Shown here: piece by piece, positions 31,855 to 42,600 of the stretch
Layout of the letters: the number at the start of each line of letters is the position of its first letter
Position numbering within the stretch: position 1 is the first letter of the stretch
Source: Arbacia lixula
Taxonomy: Eukaryota; Echinodermata; Echinoidea; Arbacioida; Arbaciidae
Direction: 5' to 3'
Assembly (NCBI GenBank): GCA_963669155.1
Contig: OZ022576.1
Coordinates: forward strand, 13,738,618-13,802,617
Length of the DNA stretch: 64,000 nt
Notes under the pieces: generated by a model
Seen by the model: the letters and a program-made list of their open reading frames with translations, nothing else
Told to the model about the DNA's origin: nothing
Database searches by the model: none
Translations under genes and position numbers: made by a program

Positions 31855-33326
31855 TACTGTCTATACAGACCACTGTCTATACAGACCACTGTCTATACAG
31901 ACCACTGTCTATACAGACCACTGTCTATACAGACTACTGTCTATACAGACCATTGTCTATATAGACCACTGTCTATACAGACCACTGTCTATACAGACCA
32001 CTGTCTATACAGACCACTGTCTATACAGACTACTGTCTATACAGACCATTGTCTATACAGACCACTGTCTATACAGACCACTGTCTGTATAGACCAATGT
32101 CTATACAGAATACTGTCTCTACAGACCACTGTCTATATAGACCACTGTCTATACAGACCACTGTCTATACAGACCACTGTCTATACAGACCACTGTCTGT
32201 ATAGACCACCGTCTATACAGACCACCGTCTATACAGACCACCGTCTATACAGACCACCGTCTATACAGACCACCGTCTATACAGACCACCGTCTATACAG
32301 ACCACCGTCTATACAGACCACCGTCTATACAGACCACCGTCTATACAGACCACCGTCTATACAGACCACCGTCTATACAGACCACCGTCTATACAGACCA
32401 CCGTCTATACAGACCACCGTCTATACAGACCACCGTCTATACAGACCACCGTCTATACAGACCACCGTCTATACAGACCACCGTCTATACAGACCACCGT
32501 CTATACAGACCACCGTCTATACAGACCACCGTCTATACAGACCACCGTCTATACAGACCACCGTCTATACAGACCACCGTCTATACAGACCACCGTCTAT
32601 ACAGACCACCGTCTATACAGACCACCGTCTATACAGACCACCGTCTATACAGACCACCGTCTATACAGACCACCGTCTATACAGACCACCGTCTATACAG
32701 ACCACCGTCTATACAGACCACCGTCTATACAGACCACCGTCTATACAGACCACCGTCTATACAGACCACCGTCTATACAGACCACCGTCTATACAGACCA
32801 CCGTCTATACAGACCACCGTCTATACAGACCACCGTCTATACAGACCACCGTCTATACAGACCACCGTCTATACAGACCACCGTCTATACAGACCACCGT
32901 CTATACAGACCACCGTCTATACAGACCACCGTCTATACAGACCACCGTCTATACAGACCACCGTCTATACAGACCACCGTCTATACAGACCACCGTCTAT
33001 ACAGACCACCGTCTATACAGACCACCGTCTATACAGACCACCGTCTATACAGACCACCGTCTATACAGACCACCGTCTATACAGACCACCGTCTATACAG
33101 ACCACCGTCTATACAGACCACCGTCTATACAGACCACCGTCTATACAGACCACCGTCTATACAGACCACCGTCTATACAGACCACCGTCTATACAGACCA
33201 CCGTCTATACAGACCACCGTCTATACAGACCACCGTCTATACAGACCACCGTCTATACAGACCACCGTCTATACAGACCACCGTCTATACAGACCACCGT
33301 CTATACAGACCACCGTCTAAACAGAC
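31855..33326 (+). repeat. 16-bp minisatellite, 92 units
   Basis: Exactly 92 x 16 bp. Units 1-22 (31,855-32,206) are variants of CACTGTCTATACAGAC. From 32,207 to 33,310, 69 consecutive units are identical CACCGTCTATACAGAC, and the last unit has one substitution. Two variant units near 32,082 and 32,194 carry the core inverted (GTCTGTATAGAC). Because 16 is not a multiple of 3 and the plus strand lacks stops in all frames, a 510-codon open frame with a 16-residue repeat arises. It has no non-repeat domain, so it is not called a gene. Confidence 0.97.
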
Positions 33327-33897
33327 AGAGCAATTTGGCTGTACATACACCTGCATTTAATGGCTACTGTTTTTTTTTTATTTCATATTTACAAGTACTC
33401 ATCATTTTTGTTCAAGATACAAAGTTAGAGACGGATTGTAACACCTGAAAAGAGGAACTCCATATTTTTGTAAAGCGAATTCATCTGGCTTACAACACCC
33501 AAAGCTAGCACGTTTGTATATGACAATATATTGTTATCGTTACAGATACATGATTTATGTCACTTACTTATGAATCATTTTCTTTGCAATGGAAATAACA
33601 TATATGTCATCTCATACCATATTATGTATGCAAATTTGTACTAATTCGCAAATATTAGATATATAACATAACAAAAAAATGTGCAGTGACAATTGCTGTA
33701 TAGCCTTACAAATTTTGAAGAAATGGTATTTCTGTTTTATTTTACAGCATGGCATATTTTGCATGATCCTCTCATCAATATCAATAGCTCAAGCTTGATG
33801 TACATGTACCAACAAGTAAATACAGTATTTGTGACCATGCAAGTTCAATGAAGACAAACATATAGAATTATCAAAACATATCAGACCGCAACCAATG

Positions 33898-34155
33898 TGC
33901 CATATTATACAAGTGACATATTCCAGTGATACATTATACCACAACACATATCATTCTTCAGTTTCTCGAGTGAAATGACAAAGAATAAACACGTTGAGAC
34001 ATCAATTTTGGCATAGACAAAAATGCCATAATATACAAGCAACATATTCCAGCAGATCATTAATACCATTTCACATTGTATTTTTCTTGATTTAAGCATG
34101 TTAAATGACAAAGAATAAACATGTTGAGATGTCAATTTGGCATACCATGTAATGA
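33898..34155. repeat. Two-copy direct repeat, about 125 bp unit
   Basis: GCCATA(T/A)TATACAAG...ACATATTCCAG...AAATGACAAAGAATAAACA(C/T)GTTGAGA...TTGGCATA occurs at about 33,898-34,022 and again at about 34,024-34,150. Non-coding. Confidence 0.75.
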
Positions 34156-34227
34156 AAAATGGCAAAATATATATATGAATATATATATAATTCATAAACA
34201 CACTAGCTCACATCCATGTCTGCAAAA

Positions 34228-34304
34228 CACACACAAACACACTCACACACACACACACACACACACGCACACTCACACACATGCATACACATACACATAC
34301 ACAC
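34228..34304. repeat. (CA)n microsatellite
   Basis: CA dinucleotide run with CACACG/CACACT interruptions. Confidence 0.9.
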
Positions 34305-35339
34305 CTTGTTGGATACCACATATGTTTCTCTCAACAATTCCCTCATCCCTTTATAGTTCCAATATAATAATTTGTCTAACAAAATGAAATGTTGCTAAAG
34401 CAGAGTATGAAGAAACATCAGGCTCTGACAAGGAGAATGACACCCTGATACTCAGGAAGATAAAAGGAAATAGTAGTTTATTGTAAGGATGCTGTAAATT
34501 TTTAAAAGTCCTCATTATGAAACGCTGAAATGAATACAAAAAGCGTTACTATTAGCAAAGCAGATTTGCATTACTAAGAAAAATCAGATGTGTGTATTAT
34601 TGTGATTTCTTGAAATTCATGAGAACTACCACTCAATACTTATTATTTATCTTCATTGCTAACTTCACTGGTCCGTCTTTTTGGTATGATGCATAAACAA
34701 GACAATACTCAGAGTATCAGTTATCTATGTACTACACGGAGCAAAATGACAGGGCCCGTGATTCAACTTCTTTATCACAAATAATCTCTTCACAATAAGT
34801 CTGAATTTTCTCAAACTGTTGGCATTCTGTTTCTCTAATTTCTTTACTTGTCTACAATTGAACCGATTTTCAGGATTATACAACCCTGTCAGCTCTGCCG
34901 CGTGTTTATCATCAGGAAACTAGACAGCAGCCTAACCTTGTTAGAACAAAAGTACTTAATCCTCTTCTTAGAAACAGCAATCCATAATTTTATACACACA
35001 ATAAATACCATCATAACACTATACTGAATTTGTATTGTGCATTTTGTAAGTATATATAGTGTGAATATCACCCTTGGAATGCTTACAGAAGTATCTACTA
35101 CCATTAATCAAAACCAGCCATTACAATTGTTTGTTTTTCCCCATGAATGTATTATAGTTCAAATGAAAACTAATCAATACCTTATTTTAAAACCCAAATC
35201 ATCATTACATTATTGTCTTTCTCCTTGTTTCTTACTGGGGTTATCATGCTACTTTTATGTATTTCAAAATATATACACCCATACACTGCTGCAATAATAA
35301 GCTACTCCTTTATCGTTTTTAATGCTGTAACTCAGCTGT

Positions 35340-35397
35340 ATGGCTGCAATGATGATTGTAATAAACCTTGAATTGAATTGAATTGAATTGAATTGAA
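35340..35397 (+). repeat. (TTGAA)6 tail, probable retroposon 3' end
   Basis: ATTGTAATAAACC is followed by six perfect TTGAA units (35,368-35,397). A polyadenylation-like AATAAA joined to a pentanucleotide tail is typical of 3' ends of some marine-invertebrate LINE/SINE copies. No upstream coding part is recognised. Confidence 0.5.
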
Positions 35398-36956
35398 GTG
35401 GTCCAAAACCTTCCTACATATATTTATCCAATGTTCTCAATTTGTTTTCCTACTCCTCACAGACAAAGGGGGAAAAGACATACAGACCAATAAATAGACA
35501 TTAGAAGAGAAATTTTCTAAAAAAAACAAAGGGAAGATCTCAAGAAAAAGAAAAGAAAAAAAAATGCAAAAGGGCCAACAAAAGTCAGCCTCAGTTATTG
35601 CAAAGAACCCACACATGAAATACAATGTATTACATATTTGCTACAGTTTCCAAAGACCACTCATTTATGCTCGCATTAGCACCACACTATGTTTCCAATA
35701 GACTAAAATTACAGGCATTACCTGTAGATCGTTTTCAGCGCGATTACTGACTTTAAAGCTCAGAACAATCAGTTAAAAGAGGAACTGCACCTGTGCACTG
35801 TTGCTTATTTGATTTAGTAGTCATTAACCCGTCGTATGTCAGGCAAACTGATGCTTGATGGGATATGAGTGTAGTATAGGTGAAAACATGCACATGTGCC
35901 TCGTAAAATACCGTTAGATAGGCTGGACCCATCAACAATCGAGGCACTGAACTACAAGTCCTCATGAATAAGATGGCATTTGTGCAAATGTATGAATCAC
36001 TTTTGAGTTGTTCAAAATATTTCATATGTATATCAGCAGATATATGTATGTACAGAATATGTTACAGACAGCTCTAGCAGAGAAGTCAATCAATTTAAAC
36101 TTGGACCATAACAATATTACTGTAGGATTACTCAACAAAGCAATATTAAACTATTTGTTCTTATCTGACTCTAACAAGACATTCTAAATTTCGTTTTGTC
36201 ATATAATGACAATATCCATTGATTTTATTGGGTTTTTCTTTTCTCTGTTCACCAAAACTAAACTCAGCAAGATATGTCCAGTCATTATATAAAAAACACA
36301 CAGAAATACCTGACAAATATTTGGAATGTCGAGAGGAAGTATTCTCTAAAGACTGATATTTTGGAGACAGAAATGACCTTGATATGGACACAATCTACTC
36401 CATGTATTATGTAAATGAGGTAAAGACTTTGAACTCTTTCCATGCCAGTTAAAAAGCTGCTCTATAGAGCCCGGGTTTATTATCGAGTGTCAAAATGGAC
36501 ATGCAGAGTCAAGCTCTGAGGTGCAAGAACATATAAACCTGGTCCCACCAATTAGCATGTGGGATAACTTGACATCAGAAAGACACGTATATCTGTCTGC
36601 ATGCCAGCGCTTTGTGAGTCTGGGAGTTTTCTAGAAATGGGGGCTACTCCAAACTGGAGAAATCAAGTGCTGAGAGAATACAAAATATGGCTATGAATTT
36701 TATACAAGGAAAGTCAAATTCTTATCCAGAGATTGGTGAAAAGCCATAAAGGAGGATGGGAGGGGGAGGAGATTAGAGAACAAGGGGTAGAATGGGAATG
36801 AAGACATACACATACTATTATTTGTCCTCAAGAGAACCGTTTCTTTTCTGTTATAAAATTGGTAGTTGTTTCCTCCCAACAGGGAAGAGATGGGCATTAA
36901 CATTAGAGCATTCCCTCCTAATTTAGTGTTTTTGTTTGAAACCTTGCACACATTAA

Positions 36957-37303
36957 AGAGCATTACTGTACTGGAAGGCAGAAAATCCTTCAAAAGGTAA
37001 TTGTTAGCAATCTTCTTGCCAATGGTCTTAAATTAATGTATTGTCTATTTTAGAAGCTTGCTGAAACTTATTTACCCTAAAATTATCTACATTTGGAGTA
37101 ATGAATCACAAATCCTCAAAATGTTCGGGCTGAACATTTTCATCATTAATCATTAATTACTCCATATGTGGATCATTTGAGGGCAAATAACTTTCAGCAA
37201 GCTCCTAAAATGGTCAATACATGAATTTAAGACCATTGGCAAGAAGATTGCTAACAATTACCTTTTGAAAGCTTTTTTGAATTCCCAGTTCAGTATATGC
37301 CCT
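36957..37303. mobile_element. TTAA-flanked inverted-repeat element 1
   Basis: 347 bp with TTAA at 36,953-36,956 and 37,304-37,307. Ends AGAGCATTACTGTACTGG and AGGGCATATACTGAACTGG (reversed). Arms of about 150 bp run inward, including AGGTAATTGTTAGCAATCTT and CTTGCCAATGGTCTTAAATT, nearly identical and inverted. TTAA duplication fits piggyBac- or Kolobok-type non-autonomous elements. It lies just 5' (plus sense) of the last aminopeptidase exon, in the likely 3' UTR or flank. Confidence 0.85.
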
Positions 37304-37506
37304 TTAATAGTTGGTGTGGCACAAAACCAATCTTACAGGCTGCTTTGATGTTAACCCTCTCAACACCATAGGTGCATGGAAACGTATGAGAAGTCTATGT
37401 GGCTTTCCAGGTTTGGTGCCCAGAGAGTGAACCTCTTTCCTCTGAAAGCATTATCAGAGCCACATGTTCTTTCCAAAATGCTACTACAGATGGATGCTCA
37501 TGGCTG

Positions 37507-37680
37507 CTATGATCTCGACGTTGATTGTGATGTGAGGACTGCATCCTTGAACCAGTGCGAGACGGTCTCCTCGTTCTTCTTCCTCCAAGCGATCTTCATC
37601 CTGATGTCCTCCATGGCCTGCTCCAGGGAGCGCCGGCCCTGCTTGGCGTCTTCTTTGTGTGCGTCAAAGAAATTCTTGGC
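37507..37680 (-). CDS. M1 aminopeptidase last exon with stop
   Basis: 57 codons plus [23 protein letters not shown] then [20 protein letters not shown] and SHWFKDAVL. The conserved end R-x-L-E-Q-x-x-E-x-I-x-x-x-I-x-W-x-x-x-x-x-x-x-(I/V)-x-x-W-F identifies the M1 C-terminus. Acceptor CTGACAG. Confidence 0.95.
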   Translation of the reverse strand, partial: AKNFFDAHKEDAKQGRRSLEQAMEDIRMKIAWRKKNEETVSHWFKDAVLTSQSTSRS

Positions 37681-39601
37681 CTGTCAGAAATGGTGCAAGA
37701 AAAATAAAGCACAAACAATTTTACATAACCGAGCCATAATTTATCAAAAATATCTCTGGAATGTAACCAGGAGAATTTGTGCACCATTTTACATGGACGT
37801 CATATGAGAAGCTACCAAAAGCCAAATAGGAATCTGAAGAATGGGTTGTTATTTCATTCTTTTATCCTACACTGTACAGGTAGGTGTTATATTGTTCCTT
37901 TAAAAAAAATAAAATAAAAAAATTAAATATGCCTCCGCCTCTTTGCTATTCTCAGAAAATGTGTATGTTTAGTGGGCAATGTACCATTGCTCCTATGTGA
38001 AATGAAAATATCACATTCTGTTTTTTCAAGTTTAGCCAAGTTTGGCAATGTTCATTGACTTTTGACCTCATACTTCTTTGACTTCCAATCTAACCAGTCT
38101 GTCTAAATCCATCCTTGTATCAAGTTTGTTTAAAATTAGCCAATTTTGGGTGAAGTTCATTGACCTTTGACCTTTCAGGAGTGTTACCCAAACTTTCACC
38201 AGTCTACCTCCATGAAGTGATACATCTCTGTACCATGTTTGGTTAGAATTGCGCCATTGAATTTGGATTTGGTTTTATTGTGAAAAATATCAATTTTCAT
38301 TGACCTTTGACCTCTGAACTTCCAGCAATTTCACCAACAATGTCACCAGTCTACCCCAAAGTAGTGATCCATCGTTTCACTACGTTTGGTTGGAATTGCA
38401 CCATTGGATTTGAATTTATTGTGAAAAATTTAAAGTTTGGGGCAATTTCTAGCCAATTTTGCAAAGTTAATTGACCTTTGACCACTGACCTTTCAGGAAT
38501 TTTACCAAAAATGTCACCAGTCTATCCCCAAGTAGTGATCCATCTTTGTACTATGTTTAATTCGAATTGCATCCTTGGATTTGGATTTATTGTGGAAAAG
38601 GGTATTTTTTTTGGCAATTTTTCAAAGTTCATTGACTTTTGACCTTTGACCTCAATCAGATTTGACCCTAATTTTACACGCTTCATTAGTTTGAGGCAAT
38701 ACATACATGTACCAAGTTTGAAGCAAATCTGCTTAACGGTTCTCAAGATATTGCCTAAACGGATTCTGGAAGGACGGACGGACGGACGGACGGACGGACT
38801 TACGTACGGACGGACTTACGTAAGGACGGACTTACGTACGTACGGACGGATGGACGGACAACCCGTAAACATAATGCCTCCGGCCACTTTGTGGCGGAGG
38901 CATAAAAAAAAACCACCTTTTAATCCCTCTTGAATCAAACACTACAGTGCTGGATCTGAGGGGGGGGGGGGGGGGGGTAAGGGGCGTAACACATTGCAAT
39001 GCCTGCAAATGTTAGCTTGGTTTGAGTTATTATGAGTCATTGCCTCAAAAAAGTTGTATTTTTGCTCTTTTAACCTTTTCTATGCCAGACTCCATACTGC
39101 CCTATGGGCATGGTGTGTATTACAAGTGCAAAAATGCCCCAACGGTGCATAAGTGTTGAAGGCCCTGGTCATAAATAAGAAGTGAAAGAAGCAGAATCTT
39201 ACCAACTTGTATTCAAAGTCGTTTGAAATCCACCAGGTTGTGTCCACAATGAGACTCGTCATCACAAACGGCTGGTTGCCAATACTGCAACGCAGAGAGA
39301 AAGAGGTTTAGTAGTCATATTATGTTTTGTATGATTTTTGCTTTATTACATGGAGAGCAAAAATTTCAATTTCAATATGATAATTACAAAGAAATTGTTT
39401 TTATACGAGTGGGATTGCATATATTCCGCAATAGGAAAAGCAAAATTAAATTTTGGGGTAACAAAAATTGTGGAAAGGAAACTTGTCCCTATATTGGGCA
39501 AGGATACCTTACTTTGTCTTTTTGATGCCAATCTGGGCCCCTAATCACGCACACAAGCAGACACATACAAGTACACACACACACAAGAACACACACACAC
39601 A

Positions 39602-39633
<32 letters not shown>

Positions 39634-42600
39634 TACCTACACACAAGCATTAATACACACACATAGACACAAATACATGTACATTCTCACCCTCTCCTGA
39701 TGACATCCCAGTTGTTGATGACAAAGCTGAGAGCCAGGTAGAAGCCGGCAGGGTGTCTGGCCACAGCACCAATCACCCTCTCTGCGTCTTGCAACCGGAT
39801 CTGATCTCTGTCCAGGGACAGCTGTAGATACCTGCCATGGTCAAAGATCATTAAGGTTACCAAGGGTCAAAGGTTAATCAGTCTTAAAAAGTCTTCATCA
39901 TTAGCAGTAGAAGACTAAATCAATCTTATCTGCACCATACCTGAATGAATAAATGAAGGGAGCCTAACACAAACTTGAACCAGAGAGAGCTGCATATAGA
40001 TGCAAAGGCCCGGGGTCAAAGGTCACCAAGGTGAGCAGGGGAACGGTTAGGTCAATCTTATCTTTATCAAAACCTTCAATAAATGCATACGGTAGCCTTT
40101 ACAGCTGGATCTGATCGCTAGCAAGAGACAGCTACAGACACCAGCCAAGGTTAAACTTTATCATTGTTTACTAGGGGTCAAAGGCTAAATCAGTCTCATC
40201 TCCATCATAACTTTAGAAAGATACATCAATGCAGCGTAACACTCTCTGGATCCTGTAGCCAGATCTGAAGTTGCCCCAGGGAGAGCTACATTTAGATGCT
40301 AAGGAACTGGGTTTCAGTTCAAAGTTCATCAAGGTTAGCAGACGTAAACAATTATTTCTTCATCATAAGTTAAAGGGTTACTAAATTAGAAAAATAAGTT
40401 CCCTCTAATCTATGTAAAATTATTCACTAAAAACGAATTTCACATTCGTTTGCCGCAATAAAGTCTCATTTTGACTAAAATTTGAAAAAAATGCACGCCT
40501 CCAGTGAGGTATGAGAAGTAAAAATTCCATAGATTGTACAGAGGTCAACAATAGACCATTTTCGTAATGTATTCACAACTTTCCCCCTGACTGCGTAGTA
40601 ACGCGTTATTGCATTCACCTGTATCTTGTCATTCAGATTCAATGGATGGAATGCACTTTGAATCGATTAGTTGTTGCTGCTCAGACAAACCTCGGACAAG
40701 CTTTGGGGTTCCCATTGGTAACGTATTGTTTGAATGGCGTAAATAAAACATTTTATTTATGCCGTTGGTATTTATGGCATTTTCACTTCTCATAATTCAC
40801 TGGAGGCGTGCGTTTTTTTCAAATTTTCATCAAAATGAGACTTTATTGCGTCAAACGGATGTGAAATTCGTTTTTAGTGGATAACTTTACATCGATTAGT
40901 GGGAACTAATTTTTCTAATTTAGTAACCCTTTAAGGTAAACTCATGAGCCTTTGCAGCCGGAACGTTTAGCCTTTTGCCAGGGAATAAACTGCACAGAAT
41001 GAGCTGTACAATGGCACAATCCATAAACACGCTCAGCGAAAAGAAACCCTCTTCTATAAAACAATGATTCTTGGTCCGCTAAAATCATATGCAGTCGTAT
41101 ACAGACATTATAGACCTACTGGGTAAGCAGTCCAGGGTCCTGGGTACAGGCCATTGCTGAGAGTAGAGTGCCTTTCTCAGATGGAGAGGTGGTGTCCAGG
41201 TAGCGCTGCCAGGCGTGTTCCCACTCCCGCTGGTTGCCGTTCTGGATGCCTCCGCACTGCATCACCCCACGAAGGTTGGGACCCACACCCCTGCAAGAAA
41301 GGTCCGTGAGAACGTGTCACCACCACCGGATGCCTCGGATAACAAAAGCTGCTATCAAATATGAACCATTCTTTAATGAGCACGCATATATGCGGGCTGG
41401 CTATCCTCCACTCAGATGCTAAGCAGTTTGACTCACACCTCATCTGCTGTATGGACAATACATATCAGGCAATAAATAAACTTCAAATTCTTTGTAGAGA
41501 GCTATTAAGCCACACCCTTTCGCTTACTGCATTTCCATGGCAAATGTTAACATCCTTACTGGACCAGGGATCATGAAGCCAGAAAGTCTAACCGTGCTCC
41601 ACTGGTTAAAAGGGATCAAGAAGTCAGGATTCCTTGGAGATTCAGAAAATGATCGCAGGCCACACACAGCATTGTAGTGTGACTTTAATATGTACATAGT
41701 GTGGCCCTGTCTACCAGGTAGGATTCTCACCAAGTTTTCTGGGGTTGACGGGCTAAATTCTTTCTTGGCTCAACCTTAAATTGTGTACGGTGCAAAGTGA
41801 AAGTACCTATGATTGCTGACTAAATGCTCCTGTCAAAGCAATAAAAGCTGAAAAAACAAAGGAAGTCTATGTATACTTGACAAAGCTTGATACAAAAGGG
41901 GAGGGAGGGGGGCAGATTTCTGGAATAGTCTTCAATATGAAGATCCAATTTTAAAGGAAAATTTAAAACATAAGAGTTATACATTATATCTATAATACCA
42001 ATTGGTAGATAAAAACTTACGTTTTGTTGTTTTGCATCCACCTATCATACTCCTGGCTGGCCCATTCCAAGGTGTCAACGTGACCAAGATATCTGAATGT
42101 CGCCAGAAGACTCTGACGGAGCAGTCTACATAAGTAGATGGAATATAAAAATAAATCTTAGTAACTAAAAAGACAGGTAAAGCATCACACATTACAACAA
42201 CAAAAATAGTTGAAATTCTGGATATCAAGGCTCAGGTCAAGGGAAGAAGCAACACAGAGACCCAATGAAAAATGATTTTGCCTGGAAAGCCCTCTGGGCA
42301 TCTGTTTTATGACTTCCAGCTTGAAAAGCTGTTTTTATTCAATTCACATCATTATTGTTTTTTCCGGTATTTATGTTGGCACTTTTGACTATAAACAATG
42401 ATTTGTCTAGCTCCTTCATCAAGAAGATCTCCTGTTCAATTTCACTTCTTTGGACAATTATGAATTCATTGATATTACACTGGGATCGAATTCCTGCATT
42501 CACATCTTGATCCACACAAATATTTCCCCAAGTATTGTACCCCAGACCTAGCTGTTTGTCAGCACCCCCTACCTGTCTAGATGTTCACCGGTGTCTGTCT

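Larger units (their letters stand above)
33327..36956. other. AT-rich flank 3' of the aminopeptidase gene
   Basis: No independent gene recognised. The part nearest 37.5 kb may be 3' UTR: minus-strand AATAAA occurs at 36,481-36,476 and 36,229-36,224. Which, if either, is used cannot be told from sequence alone. Confidence 0.35.

Noticed and set aside
31855..33326. CRISPR-like array
   Set aside because: Head-to-tail 16-bp units without unique spacers in a eukaryotic intergenic region. This is a minisatellite.
31828..33360. 510-codon open frame across the minisatellite
   Set aside because: It arises because the 16-bp unit has no plus-strand stop in any frame. There is no domain outside the repeat, and codon use is dictated by the repeat.
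35437..35625. 62-codon Phe/Leu-rich minus frame
   Set aside because: Derived from an A-rich low-complexity stretch; no splice or family evidence.
37376..37807. 143-codon plus-strand frame
   Set aside because: Antisense shadow of the last aminopeptidase exon.
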